Assembly (NCBI RefSeq): GCF_900110995.1
Contig: NZ_FOJF01000001.1
Span: 4,190,803-4,254,802 of the forward strand
DNA: 64,000 nucleotides
DNA from: Chitinophaga sp. YR573
GTDB lineage: Bacteria; Bacteroidota; Bacteroidia; Chitinophagales; Chitinophagaceae
Direction of reading: 5' to 3'
The position numbers and the translations under genes are program-made. The notes under the pieces were generated by a model. It searched no databases. It worked only from the letters and a program-made list of their open reading frames with translations, and had not been told where the DNA came from. Below, piece by piece: positions 8,480 to 18,600 of this stretch (positions are counted from its first letter, which is position 1; the number at the start of each line of letters is the position of its first letter).

Positions 8480-9805
8480 TTACAGCGATGATGATTTTCC
8501 AAAATTCACACTAACGGTGGTAGTCATGCCTACCTGAGAATCTACTTTTAATTTAATACCATGATAATCCGCAATACTTTTTACAATAGCGAGGCCCAGT
8601 CCATAACCTTCGCCTTCTATCGCATTTTTCTTCCTGAAACGATTAAATATCGTTTCAATATCTGCGGCTTCAATACCTATTCCTCTGTCTTTTATAAAAA
8701 CCGTATAAGAACCGTCTGGTGCAATGTCATCGCTAATGTCGATACTTCCGTTCTCTTTATTATACCGGATAGCATTGTTAATGAGGTTATAGAATAACTG
8801 AAATAACAGATCATGATTTAACCGATGTAGTATAATATTGGGTTGTAAAGAAACAAACATCCTGATATTCCTGTCTTCAAGCCTGTGTTGTAATTCTTCT
8901 ATGATCTCGTTTATCATTTTTTCAGGCTGAATACTATCCTGCCTGGCGTATTGATCATTTTCTATTCTCGATATTAATAAGAGGGAATGAACGATTTTCT
9001 TTAAGCGGTTAAGTGTTTTCATCATCTCCATGATCTTTTCCAGTGCGGGCTCTTCAAGATCATTTAACAACATCAGGTTTTCCATCTTGGTTTGCAGGAT
9101 ACCAATCGGTGTCATCAGCTCATGAGAAGCATTGGAAGTAAACTCTCTTTCCCTGTCAAAATCTTCTTTTATCCGATTCATCAACGAAATAAGAGAGGCA
9201 TCGAGATACTTAAAATCAACCGTTGTTGTAGGAATGGGAAGAGGGGCTTCTTTAAATGGAAAAACAGGATTTATTAATTTAGTTTGGATGATGGTTTGCA
9301 ATGGTCTAAGCAGAATCCGTGTAAAGGAAAGTTCTATCAGAAGGGTTAATATGATCAATATCCCCAGTACATATAAAGCTATTTTCTGCAACGGACTATT
9401 ATACTGACTGATAGAGGCAATCGTTTTCCCTATTTCCAGTTCATACAATTGATTATTGTATTCGAATGCCTGGTTCAGCACACGGTACATCACAGTATCT
9501 CCCTCTATAATTCGTTGTGCTGTCTGGATAGTATCTTCATTATAAATGTTTCTGGCTTTCTCCAGGGAAATATATTCTTCTTTAAGCAGGGTATAACTTC
9601 CATAAGTAGAATCTCCCTGTAAATAGTAATCGATCCCGTTATTACGGATATTGTCCATTACTTTTTTAGCCTGTTGTTTTAACAGGCCGTTCGTGCTTTG
9701 GAAAGCCACCCTGTTAATAAGAAAAGGCAGCAATACGATGAATAGGATCACCGTTGCAATCTTGGAAAGGGTAGATGTAAGTGTAAGTTTAGTAAGCAGC
9801 TTCAC
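8480..9805 (-). CDS. Sensor histidine kinase
   Basis: This is a 441-residue membrane kinase. Two transmembrane helices (about 17-32 and 143-163) bracket a periplasmic sensor of about 110 residues. The HisKA box has the phosphoacceptor His228 in SNASHELMTPIG. The HATPase domain shows the N box (NLINNAIRYN), the G1 box (KDRGIGIEAADIETIFNRF) and the G2 box (GYGLGLAIVKSI). It lies 2 bases after the response-regulator stop, so the pair is coupled. Being the last gene of an operon that starts with small exported proteins, it probably senses an envelope or surface signal. The signal itself is unknown. Confidence 0.92.
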   Translation of the reverse strand: MKLLTKLTLTSTLSKIATVILFIVLLPFLINRVAFQSTNGLLKQQAKKVMDNIRNNGIDYYLQGDSTYGSYTLLKEEYISLEKARNIYNEDTIQTAQRIIEGDTVMYRVLNQAFEYNNQLYELEIGKTIASISQYNSPLQKIALYVLGILIILTLLIELSFTRILLRPLQTIIQTKLINPVFPFKEAPLPIPTTTVDFKYLDASLISLMNRIKEDFDREREFTSNASHELMTPIGILQTKMENLMLLNDLEEPALEKIMEMMKTLNRLKKIVHSLLLISRIENDQYARQDSIQPEKMINEIIEELQHRLEDRNIRMFVSLQPNIILHRLNHDLLFQLFYNLINNAIRYNKENGSIDISDDIAPDGSYTVFIKDRGIGIEAADIETIFNRFRKKNAIEGEGYGLGLAIVKSIADYHGIKLKVDSQVGMTTTVSVNFGKSSSL

Positions 9806-9807
9806 GA

Positions 9808-10482
9808 TTACAGTTTAATTTTATATCCAATCCCCCTGATGGTTTGTAACCAGTCTACCGGTCCGTATTCTGTCATTTTTTTACGGATATTTTTTATGTG
9901 TACATCAATGTAATTAGAATCATAATCATCATCTGAAAAACTGCCCCATATATGTTCACTCAGCTGCATACGTGTAAGAGGACGGTTCTTATTCAATACC
10001 ATATAACTCAACAGATCGAATTCTTTTTTTGACAATCCTACATCTGTATCTTCAAACAAAGCTATTCTGTTACTGAAGTTGATAGTGAAATCCCCTAATG
10101 ATACCAGGTTATCTTTTAATCCTGATTTTCTTCTGCTGATCGCCTGCATACGCGATTGTAATTCCAGCAATGAAAAAGGTTTAGGAAGATAATCATCTGC
10201 TCCCAGATCCAACCCTTTTATTCTATCTTCTAATTTACCCCGGGCCGTTAGAATGATATAAGATGCTTCCTGGCATATTTGCTTAGCTTCTTCCAGTACC
10301 TGTAATCCATCTTTATCAGGTAACCCCAGATCGAGTAAGATAAAATCATAAGGGCCTTCTTCCATGTACTGTCTTGCCTGTTTTGCCGTAAAGGCAAGAT
10401 CACAAAGATATCCTGCCTTTATAAGAAAGTCTTCCATTTCCAGGGCCATTCCCCTTTCATCTTCAATAATTAATACTTTCAT
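9808..10482 (-). CDS. OmpR-family response regulator
   Basis: The receiver domain is complete, with acidic E7/D8, phosphoacceptor D51 (ILLDLGLPDKDG), T79 and K101 (DYLPKPF). The C-terminal winged helix (about 125-224) ends in the typical DWLQTIRGIGYKIKL. It is the cognate partner of the adjacent kinase, separated by 2 bases, and starts 5 bases after the stop of the outer-membrane protein gene. It probably autoregulates this operon, though no binding site could be identified by eye. Confidence 0.93.
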   Translation of the reverse strand: MKVLIIEDERGMALEMEDFLIKAGYLCDLAFTAKQARQYMEEGPYDFILLDLGLPDKDGLQVLEEAKQICQEASYIILTARGKLEDRIKGLDLGADDYLPKPFSLLELQSRMQAISRRKSGLKDNLVSLGDFTINFSNRIALFEDTDVGLSKKEFDLLSYMVLNKNRPLTRMQLSEHIWGSFSDDDYDSNYIDVHIKNIRKKMTEYGPVDWLQTIRGIGYKIKL

Positions 10483-10487
10483 ATCTT

Positions 10488-11351
10488 TTAAAACTGGTAG
10501 TAAAAGCTTGCAGTAAAAAATGAATTGAGTTTTCCCGGGTCTGCCTGTGCTTTTTGTCCTAGGAGTGAAAGCTGACAGGCAACTTCTACAAGATAGCTGG
10601 CCCTGTTATATGCTAAAGGTAATTTTAGATTGTAAGATAAGAGATCGAAACTGGTATAAGGCTGACTGCTGGTAGTTGAACCTGAACTATTACCTCCTCC
10701 CAGAATAGGGGTAAGCACGCCAAGCAAACTATCCCTGAGACTTTTCTCTGTGATATAGTATTTATAAAATCTTTGTGTACCACCTGTCACATCTATTAAC
10801 GGAGTAAGTGTGACGATATCTTTTGCACCCAGACTAAACAGATTGATTTGTTTACTTATACCAAGGGTAGTAAAGACGTCGTTTGTTTTCCCGAAAGCAT
10901 AGTCCACTCCAAGACTGGTTGTAACCCAACTGGTATGGGTGATAGTTAAGCCGGCTGTATGTGGATTAGCAGCTTGCAGGAAAGGGGAGAGCTTAGGATA
11001 AAAAGTATAAGTGTAACTCAGGTCAACGGACAGGCGTTTGCTGAGTTTAAAACCATAACCGGCACCCAATGTATACGCGGAAACAAAATGAGCGCTGTCA
11101 TTCAGTAACTTGTAAGCTAAACCGTTCAGGGAAAAGCCGGAGCGGTGATGGTAAGAACCTACCGTTGCTACATAGGCCATTTTTTCCTGAGATTTCATCC
11201 CATAGTAATTGGCATTATTCGCATAACTAACTCCAAGCGTAAGCGTAGATTTTTCGGCTGGCACAGTGTCTTTCTGTAATGTACTATCCGTCTGAGCCTG
11301 ACATACAACACTGAAAAATAATATTGGCAGTAGATAGAATATCTGTTTCAT
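10488..11351 (-). CDS. Predicted outer-membrane beta-barrel protein
   Basis: I chose the ATG at 11351, giving 287 residues. It gives a clean signal peptide (MKQIFYLLPILFFSVVCQAQ) and leaves 22 bases to the stop of the upstream gene, whereas the longer start at 11390 would overlap it. The mature part has alternating hydrophobic/polar strands rich in Tyr, Thr and Ser and ends in aromatic residues (FFTASFYYQF), typical of an outer-membrane barrel. No family was recognised. It is sandwiched between small exported proteins and a two-component system, so it may be an output or part of the sensory input. Confidence 0.75.
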   Translation of the reverse strand: MKQIFYLLPILFFSVVCQAQTDSTLQKDTVPAEKSTLTLGVSYANNANYYGMKSQEKMAYVATVGSYHHRSGFSLNGLAYKLLNDSAHFVSAYTLGAGYGFKLSKRLSVDLSYTYTFYPKLSPFLQAANPHTAGLTITHTSWVTTSLGVDYAFGKTNDVFTTLGISKQINLFSLGAKDIVTLTPLIDVTGGTQRFYKYYITEKSLRDSLLGVLTPILGGGNSSGSTTSSQPYTSFDLLSYNLKLPLAYNRASYLVEVACQLSLLGQKAQADPGKLNSFFTASFYYQF

Positions 11352-11373
11352 GGTCGTTGATTTAAGTGCTGTG

Positions 11374-11703
11374 TTAAGGAATACGGACACCTATTTTCCT
11401 GATCACTATTTTTGGTTTTACGATAGGTGCTTTTACAGGAAGCACTGTTGTAGGTACTGCTATAGGTTTTATCTGTTTTTTTGCTTTGGGAACTTCTTTG
11501 ATAACGGCATCTGTCACAGGCTGTTCCTGTTTTTGCTCTGCTTCTACAGGTTTCCTGGGTGGTATAGAATCCTGCAGCGCCAGACATGTGGACGCAGCCT
11601 TGTGATTAAGTTGGGGTAGTGTTACACTACCCCAACTCTTCAGGGAAACGATTAAGAGGATAATAATTATTCCTGCATACCGGTAAAAAGCCCCTTTGTT
11701 CAT
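11374..11703 (-). CDS. Small exported or membrane-anchored Pro/Lys-rich protein
   Basis: This 109-residue protein has an N-terminal hydrophobic helix (about 8-25: YAGIIIILLIVSLKSWG) followed by a low-complexity tail of Pro, Val, Lys and Glu (KPVEAEQKQEQP and later VLPVKAPIVKPKIVIRKI). This resembles the Pro/Lys-rich spacer of TonB- or TolA-like proteins but lacks a C-terminal TonB domain. It lies 24 bases downstream of the Ala/Thr/Lys-rich gene and 22 bases before the barrel protein. The function is unknown; it could be a periplasm-spanning connector. Confidence 0.65.
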   Translation of the reverse strand: MNKGAFYRYAGIIIILLIVSLKSWGSVTLPQLNHKAASTCLALQDSIPPRKPVEAEQKQEQPVTDAVIKEVPKAKKQIKPIAVPTTVLPVKAPIVKPKIVIRKIGVRIP

Positions 11704-11727
11704 ATTAAAAACAGTATTTAAATTTTA

Positions 11728-12201
11728 TTACCTGATCCCCACTTTTACATTTGTTTTCACATTTGCAGCAGTTTTTACATGTGGAGTTTTAATGCTGGTG
11801 TTTGCTTTTACTGAAGGTGAAGCAGCCACTTTAGTTGTTGTTTTTACACTTGCGTCTGGTTTTACAGCCTTTACTTCATTGGTGGTAGCTACTTTCGCAC
11901 TTTGTGTAGTCTTAACAGACTTGTCGGCAACGGTTGCTGTTGTCTGCTTTACTTCGTTGCCGGTAGCTACTGCAGTAGTTTGTGTAGCTTTGGCAGAACT
12001 GTTTGCCTGGCTTTTTGCAGACGCAGCAGCATCGCTCTTAGCATCGATAGCAGTTTTACTATTTACTTTCGCTGATCCGCTGGTTTTTGCAGCAGTCTGT
12101 ACAGAGGCAGATGTATTGGTGGATTGTTTTGCTTTAATCTCCTGAGCTGATGCAATACCTGTGAATAAAGAAGCGGCGATAATAAAAAGTGTCGTTTTCA
12201 T
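11728..12201 (-). CDS. Ala/Thr/Lys/Ser-rich low-complexity secreted protein
   Basis: The signal peptide MKTTLFIIAASLFTGIASAQ is followed by about 137 residues made almost only of A, T, K, S, V, N and Q. There is an internal near-repeat around the motif VAT(G/T)NEVK, about 30 residues apart. Lys is spaced every few residues, so the mature protein is basic and probably disordered. It is the first gene of the five-gene minus-strand operon ending in the two-component system and has a good -7 promoter element upstream. An opposite-strand frame over the same region is a by-product of this composition. The role is unknown; binding to polyanionic surface glycans is possible. Confidence 0.7.
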   Translation of the reverse strand: MKTTLFIIAASLFTGIASAQEIKAKQSTNTSASVQTAAKTSGSAKVNSKTAIDAKSDAAASAKSQANSSAKATQTTAVATGNEVKQTTATVADKSVKTTQSAKVATTNEVKAVKPDASVKTTTKVAASPSVKANTSIKTPHVKTAANVKTNVKVGIR

Positions 12202-12244
12202 AAATTTTTCAATTGATAAGTTAATAATAATTTGCTTGTCGATA

Positions 12245-12252
12245 CAAACTTA
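12245..12252 (-). promoter_or_regulatory. Candidate promoter of the two-component operon
   Basis: Read on the minus strand this is TAAGTTTG, an exact match to TAnnTTTG, 43 bases before the ATG of the first operon gene. No matching -33 box is seen. Confidence 0.45.
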
Positions 12253-12308
12253 GAACCCCAACATGAAGAAAAAATGAAAACCGGCTTATTAAGTGTACCT
12301 TTCCATGT

Positions 12309-12328
12309 TGCCGGTTATACTACCGGCA
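12309..12328 (+). promoter_or_regulatory. Hairpin in the 5' leader of the fasciclin gene
   Basis: A seven-base perfect inverted repeat (TGCCGGT/ACCGGCA) with a six-base loop ends 14 bases before the start codon. TACCTTTC just upstream (12296-12303) is a one-mismatch -7 element. The hairpin could be an operator or affect translation. Confidence 0.35.
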
Positions 12329-12342
12329 GGTAAATTATTATT

Positions 12343-12750
12343 ATGTCAAATATAACACAGGTTGTTAACACTGATAAAAACCTGAAAACGTTAAAGAAAG
12401 GTGTACATTCTTCGGATCTTGACCAGTTACTGAGCAGTACCGGTCCGTTTACGTTGTTTGCCCCTTCTGACATCGCTTTTGAGAAACTGGAAAAGGGACT
12501 TATGGATGATCTCCTGGAGCCTCAGAACAAGCTGAAACTGACTGATTTGATGAATAATCATATAGTGAACGGAATAGTACCTTTCAAAAATCTGAAAGAC
12601 GGGGACAGTCTGACGACAATAAACGGTAATCAGTTAATAGTAGAAATAAAGAATGGTAAAGTAAATGTGGGTGGAGCTGGTGTCCTTTTACGTGATGCTA
12701 AAATATCCAATGGGATCATGTATGCTACAGATATTGTGTTTGTAAAATAA
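12343..12750 (+). CDS. Fasciclin (FAS1) domain protein
   Basis: This single-domain FAS1 protein has 135 residues. The H1 motif reads GPFTLFAPSDIAFEKL and the H2-like end reads GGAGVLLRDAKISNGIMYATDIVFVK. There is no signal peptide or lipobox, unlike many secreted FAS1 proteins, so it may be cytoplasmic or exported by another route. FAS1 domains mediate adhesion or ligand binding in other systems. It is divergent from the two-component operon (141 bases between starts) and has its own terminator. Confidence 0.88.
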   Translation: MSNITQVVNTDKNLKTLKKGVHSSDLDQLLSSTGPFTLFAPSDIAFEKLEKGLMDDLLEPQNKLKLTDLMNNHIVNGIVPFKNLKDGDSLTTINGNQLIVEIKNGKVNVGGAGVLLRDAKISNGIMYATDIVFVK

Positions 12751-12771
12751 TAACTCCGCTTTTAAAATTAT

Positions 12772-12806
12772 AAGCCTGTAAACGAAAAGTTTACGGGCTT
12801 TATTTT
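12772..12806 (+). terminator. Intrinsic terminator of the fasciclin gene
   Basis: A stem of about twelve bases (AAGCCTGTAAAC with GTTTACGGGCTT, one G-T pair) with loop GAAAA is followed by TATTTT. Confidence 0.85.
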
Positions 12807-12837
12807 GCCCAATAAGCATATTATTTTACATTTAACT

Positions 12838-13602
12838 ATGACCGCAATAATTATAATAGCCCTGATGATAATATTGGGAGGATATTTTCCACTTCGCAAA
12901 AGAAATAGGAATAAACCATCGGAAGATGCTTATAAAGTAATTCTAAATGAGCATATTGAATATTACCAGAAACTGGATGATGGAGGTAAAGCAAGATTTG
13001 AGAAATTGGTAAAGGAGTTTCTAAATGTTACTCATATTGAAGGGGTAGGGACGGAAATAACTGATGTGGACAGGGTGATGGTTGCTTCCGGAGCAGTAAT
13101 CCCCATTTTTGGTTTCCCCAGCTGGAAATACAGGAACCTGACGAATGTGATACTATACCCTGATACATTCAACCATGAATACCAGTTTGAAGGTGGAGAC
13201 AGGAATATCCTGGGTATGGTGGGTTCCGGTTATATGAACGGACAAATGCTTTTGTCAAGAGCAGCACTGGTAAAAGGCTTTTCCAAATCATCAGGTGCGG
13301 AGAATACCGCCATCCATGAATTCGTTCATTTACTGGATATGTCGGACGGGGCAACAGATGGTATACCCCAAAACCTGATGAAACATGAATACACCATTCC
13401 CTGGCTTAAAATGATCCACCATGAAATGCAACGCATAGAAGCCGGGCATTCAGATATCAATCCATATGCTGTAACCAATGAAGCCGAATTTCTGGCAGTA
13501 GCCTCAGAGTACTTCTTTCAGAAACCGGGAGAATTAAAACAGCATCACCCCGAAATCTACGAACAACTCAGCCGGATATTCGGGCAAACACCTGAAAAAT
13601 AA
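12838..13602 (+). CDS. MtfA-like zinc metallopeptidase (M90 family)
   Basis: The metal-binding HEFVHLLD carries His160, Glu161 and His164. A downstream NEAEFLAVASEYFF supplies the acidic third ligand typical of MtfA/M90 peptidases. An N-terminal helix (about 1-18, MTAIIIIALMIILGGYF) anchors it in the membrane. I chose the ATG at 12838 (254 residues); the alternative TTG at 12805 lies inside the preceding terminator hairpin. In enterobacteria MtfA binds the Mlc repressor and links to PTS control, but that partner need not exist here. The gene stands alone. Confidence 0.85.
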   Translation: MTAIIIIALMIILGGYFPLRKRNRNKPSEDAYKVILNEHIEYYQKLDDGGKARFEKLVKEFLNVTHIEGVGTEITDVDRVMVASGAVIPIFGFPSWKYRNLTNVILYPDTFNHEYQFEGGDRNILGMVGSGYMNGQMLLSRAALVKGFSKSSGAENTAIHEFVHLLDMSDGATDGIPQNLMKHEYTIPWLKMIHHEMQRIEAGHSDINPYAVTNEAEFLAVASEYFFQKPGELKQHHPEIYEQLSRIFGQTPEK

Positions 13603-13833
13603 GCCCGTAAAGTGTCTGCTAAACAATAAAAGTATCTGTAATTCTTTTAGAAGCTTTTTGTTGTTTATCTGATGATGAATTTAAAATGCTGTAAATCAAT
13701 ATATTAGTTGATTTTCGACCTCAAAATAACTAACTGCCGTGCTATTGTTTATAACAATATTTTTTTAGATCTTCATGTTGATATCATGTGATTGAATAGC
13801 ACTTATTAGATTCCGGGCGTTATCTGCTTAGTT

Positions 13834-14400
13834 ATGAATAGTTATGTTGAGCTAACTGATGAAGAACTTGTAGCCTTATTACAAAAGGACGAACTTAACG
13901 CGTTTAAAGAAATATACAAACGTTACTGGAAAAAGCTATACGCTGCCGCCTATCAGCGCTTAAAAGATAATGAAACAGCGCAGGAAGTTGTGCAGGACTT
14001 TTTTACTGCTTTCTGGATAAAGCGCGGTCAGCTTAAAATAGATACGCTGCTGGCCAACTATTTGTATAAAGCAATAAGTTACCAGATTATAGATCAATAC
14101 CGCAAGGAAGAGGTAAGGAACAGGCACAAAGCCCTGTTCAAACTCAACGCAACGGAAATAGATCACTCCACAGAAAATACTCTCTCCACAAATGATCTTA
14201 AAAAGGTCATCGATTACGAAGTTAGCCAGCTACCCGTAAAATGCCGGTCGGTATATGAACTGAGCCGTAATCAGTATAAAACCAATAAAGAAATAGCCTC
14301 TTACCTCGCCATATCTGAAAAAACAGTAGAAAACCATCTCACCAAGGCGCTTAAACAACTACGCTTAAGCCTCAGCCATTTTATGTTATATTTCCTGTAA
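13834..14400 (+). CDS. ECF RNA polymerase sigma-70 factor
   Basis: This 188-residue protein has sigma region 2 (about 20-90: DELNAFKEIYKRYWKKLYAAA, AQEVVQDFFTAFW) and region 4 (about 125-180: LPVKCRSVYELSR, TNKEIASYLAISEKTVENHLTKAL). It is typical of the Bacteroidetes-expanded ECF family paired with FecR-type anti-sigma factors. The FecR gene follows after 81 bases, then SusC. This is the transenvelope switch that turns on a PUL when the SusC partner with an N-terminal STN domain detects its glycan. Confidence 0.93.
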   Translation: MNSYVELTDEELVALLQKDELNAFKEIYKRYWKKLYAAAYQRLKDNETAQEVVQDFFTAFWIKRGQLKIDTLLANYLYKAISYQIIDQYRKEEVRNRHKALFKLNATEIDHSTENTLSTNDLKKVIDYEVSQLPVKCRSVYELSRNQYKTNKEIASYLAISEKTVENHLTKALKQLRLSLSHFMLYFL

Positions 14401-14481
14401 TAATTTTTTTTGGATAGACTAGGGGATACCTATCCTCCCACACGACATATCTATATAAGCCAGCATTAAAACCTTCTTTAC

Positions 14482-15480
14482 ATGAGTAACGACATTTCTA
14501 CTGAATTGTTAAAAAAATACATCGATGGCGAATGTACTGATGAAGAAGCGTTGCTTGTAAAAGAGTGGTATGCGTCTTTTGAAAATGACGATGATCATAT
14601 CTCTGCATTAAACGAAGAAGATCGGGCCAAACTGGAATCTCTCATGCTGAGTAATATTTTAAACAATATTCAGCCGGAGAAACACAGTACTAAATTGGCC
14701 TGGATTAAAACAGTGTATTTTAAAACAGCTATCGCAGCGGCCATATTAATTGCCGCAGGCCTGTTCGTGGTAAATAAAAGAGTACCGCATAGCGAAGCAC
14801 AGATCTCATTAATTAATAGGACAAGATCTATTTATAAACAGATCCTGCCTGATGGTAGTATCGTCTGGTTAAGCCCGGGTGCAACACTGCTGTACCCCAA
14901 TAACTTCAGCGGACCATCAAGGCTGGTCCACATGAAAGGGGAATGCTTTTTTGAAGTCACTAAAGATATAGCACATCCGTTTATTATTAATAGCGGAAGC
15001 ATCATTACCAAAGTCTTGGGGACAAGCTTCCGCGTTCGGGATTTTGATAATACACATAAAGCTGAAGTCTCTGTAATAACCGGTAAGGTTTCAGTAAGCA
15101 TCAATAACCGTCAGTCGGCAGCAGCTGAATCAGGTACACAGGAAGTGATGTTATATCCTGCACAAAAAGCCAGCTTTATTTATACTAAACATCAACTGGT
15201 AGCCGGTAAGGAAACAGATGAGGCTAGTGTGAGGATGTGGTATAAAACTAAATTATCTTTTGAAAATACATCACTGAGGAATATTATCAGCATACTTAAT
15301 AAAAAGTTTTCAGTAGATATTAAAGTGGACAATGAAAAACTGAATGATAACGTGCTTAGTGCCGATCTGGCTGATTTCAACCTGCCAGAGATATTAGAAG
15401 TCTTTAAAAAATCACTCGGGGTAAATTACGTAATCAGTGGCAATACAATATATCTAACCGATCAGGTTATTGGAAATTAA
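14482..15480 (+). CDS. FecR-family anti-sigma factor (DUF4974)
   Basis: The 332 residues comprise an N-terminal cytoplasmic helical part (about 1-75, IDGECTDEEALLVKEWY), one transmembrane helix (about 83-98, TAIAAAILIAAGLFVV), a periplasmic FecR domain (about 115-220: LPDGSIVWLSPGATLLYP, RLVHMKGECFFEV, TSFRVRDF) and a C-terminal DUF4974 domain (about 255-325) resembling an STN fold. It holds the ECF sigma factor inactive until the SusC STN domain signals. It is located between the sigma and SusC genes, as usual for such loci. Confidence 0.93.
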   Translation: MSNDISTELLKKYIDGECTDEEALLVKEWYASFENDDDHISALNEEDRAKLESLMLSNILNNIQPEKHSTKLAWIKTVYFKTAIAAAILIAAGLFVVNKRVPHSEAQISLINRTRSIYKQILPDGSIVWLSPGATLLYPNNFSGPSRLVHMKGECFFEVTKDIAHPFIINSGSIITKVLGTSFRVRDFDNTHKAEVSVITGKVSVSINNRQSAAAESGTQEVMLYPAQKASFIYTKHQLVAGKETDEASVRMWYKTKLSFENTSLRNIISILNKKFSVDIKVDNEKLNDNVLSADLADFNLPEILEVFKKSLGVNYVISGNTIYLTDQVIGN

Positions 15481-15625
15481 TCTTAATACTATGATGACAT
15501 TCATTACTTAGATCATCCCTGTCTGAACTAAAATAATCAATTATTACATCCCATTTTTTGAACACCGTCGTTGGTGAAGGGATTTTTATGCTTCAAATTT
15601 TACAAAAGAAATTCAATTAAACGTT

Positions 15626-18600
15626 ATGAAGTTTTATCCACAAATTTCCATCCCCTGGACACGGATTTTGAGAATTACCTTTATTCAAATATTCATCACA
15701 ATTGCTATCACAGGGTTCTCATACTCTGAATCATTGAGGGCGCAGGACATTTTAGAAAAGAAAATTAATGTGTCGTTCAGTAATGTAAGTCTGGCTGAAG
15801 GATTAAAGACGATAGAGAAAACCAATGGTGTGAAATTTATATTCAGCAAAGATGCTGTTAACACCGAACTGAATGTTTCTATAACCAGTACTAACGAAGA
15901 ACTAAGATCTGTTTTAAATAAACTACTTACGCAAAACAATATCAGTTATGAGGTAATACATGATGCCATTGTTTTACAGAAAAAAGTAGCAGCTGGTTTG
16001 GTTGTAAGTGGTAAAGTAACCGATGGCAAAGGTGGAATACTGATAGGGGTAAGTGTATTCGAAAAAGGAACAAACAAAGGGACTACAACAACAAGTAATG
16101 GGACTTATAAACTGACAATTGATAATCCTGATGCCATACTGGTATTTAAATATATAGGATACGCAACAAAAGAGATTCCGGTTGATGGGAAATCAGTAGT
16201 GAATGCCATCTTAACAGAAGAGGCTACCTCGTTGAATGAAGTAAACATTGTTAATATAGGATATGGCAGCAAAAAGAAAATAGACCTCACAGGAGCCGTG
16301 AACTCATTAAGCAGTGAAGATATTGCCAATTCAAAAGCGCCAAATGCACAGGAGGCTTTACAGGGCCGTATGCCAGGAGTAGATGTAAAGAGAAGCTCAG
16401 GAAGACCGGGTGCAGATTTCACCATTGAAATACGTGGTGTAAATTCCATCAGTGGTGGTACACAGCCTTTGTACGTAGTAGATGGTATACAGGTTAGTAA
16501 TATAAACGATATCAATCCGGCAGATATAGAACGGATGGATGTTTTAAAGGATGCATCTTCCACTGCTATATTCGGATCAAGAGGTGCTAATGGTGTGGTG
16601 ATTGTTACCACTAAGAGAGGGATAAAAGGTGCGTTAAGAATAAACTATGATGCATATGTAGGCGTAGTGAACGCGTATAATTTACCAGACATGATGAACG
16701 GACCGGAATTTGTTGCCTACGACCGGGAATTTATAAATACCCAGGCACAACAGGCTGCTTTAGTAGGCGGTACTACTTATACACCGGTTACTGATGATAA
16801 GATCTTCTCCGCTACAGAACTGGCGAACATTGCCAGCGGGACTTATACCGACTGGTACAAGTTAATCAGAAGGGACAATGCATTGCAGACCAACCACAAT
16901 CTATCCATCACAGGAGGAGACGATAAAACAACCTATTTTTTATCTGCGGGTTACCAGTTATATAATGGTGCAGTTCAGGTTGAAAACACGAAGAAATATA
17001 ACCTGAAAACAGGGTTCGACCGTACCTTCAATAATGTATTTAAAGTAGGTGCTTCTATCTACACTACTTTTGCTGATATTAATCCGGGCAGCGCGGAAGT
17101 ATTCAGAAGTGCAGGTCGCTTACGCCCAACCGGAAGCCCATATAATGCAGATGGTTCCTTACGTTTCTTCCCATCAGAAAACGAATCACAGATTACCAAT
17201 CCTTTGTTTGAGTTTGATAATGAGATTCGCCGGGCGCAGTACATCCGCTTATTACCTAACATATTTGCAGAGCTGAGTTTTCTGAAAGATTTTAAATTCA
17301 GAACATCCTTTACACCGGACCTTACTTTCCAACGTACCGGTACGTATAATGATACCTACTCCAAAGCAAATGCAGGCACTAAACCAGCTTCTGCTACTAA
17401 CGGATCAAACCACTGGACTAATTATACCTGGAACAATGTGCTGAGTTACAATAAACAGATTGGCGTACATCGCTTTGATGCTTTATTAGGTAGCTCATCA
17501 GAATACCATCAATACGATTACAACCAGATCTCTGTAGTTGGGTTACCTTACCGTTCTTTATGGTATAATGTGGGTAACCTGGCAGCTTATACCAATCCTG
17601 CAACAGGAGTGGTTACGCAGCCTTCTACAACAGCTTCCAGCGGATACACCAGACAAAATATACAGTCATACTTTTTCAGAGCTAATTACACTTATAAAAA
17701 CCGCTACCTGTTTACAGTGACCGGTCGTGGTGATGGTAACTCCATTTTTGCAGCTGGTCATCAATGGGGTTTCTTCCCTTCGGGTGCATTCGCCTGGATT
17801 GTCAGCGAAGAAAATTTCATGAAGAAAATAAGCGCCATCAGTTTACTGAAACTTCGCCTAAGTGCGGGTAAATCCGGTAATGCTGCTGTGGCTACAGTGC
17901 CGGCAGGTAATATATCAGGCGCTTCATCAACAACGCCATACCTGGGGCCGTATATTACACAATCTTCCATTACAGGTACGTACTATGATTTCAATGGCGC
18001 TAATGCCAATGGATTTGCACCTTCCGTTCTTGCAGATAAAAACCTGTCATGGGAAAAAACAACAGAATATAATGCAGGGATAGATCTGGAACTGTTTAAA
18101 GGAAGAATTGCTGTAACGCTTGATTACTATAATAAAACTGCCAAAGGGACCATTTTACAGGAAACCATTCCTTATGAAAATGGTTTTTCTACAGTCGTTA
18201 CAAATTTAGGTTCAATCAGGAATAGTGGTATTGAAGTAGGACTAAATACGATTAATATCCATTCTGAAAAATTCACATGGAGTACGAATATAAACTTTGC
18301 GATTAATAAAAATAAGATCCTGGAGTTATATGGTACAGGGAAAGATGACATTGCTAATAGCCGGTTTATTGGTCAGAAATCCAGAGTAGTGTATGCTTAC
18401 AAAATAACAGGTGTATGGCAGACTAACGAAGCCGATGCCGCAAAAACATTCGGTCAGTATCCGGGTCAGTATAAGATTGATGATCATAATAATGATGGTA
18501 AGATTAATGCAAGTGACAGACAGGTAATTGGCAGTGATATCCCTAACTGGTTCGGGGGTATAACGAACACATTCAAGTATGCTAATTTTGATTTGAGCGC

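Noticed and set aside
11696-12145. Plus-strand ORF of 149 codons, strongly hydrophobic
   Set aside because: It is the exact antisense of the Ala/Thr/Lys-rich gene; the hydrophobicity follows from that composition and the minus gene has a signal peptide and promoter.
12805-12837. TTG start extending the MtfA-like peptidase by 11 codons
   Set aside because: It sits within the T-tract of the preceding terminator; the ATG at 12838 gives a clean membrane anchor.
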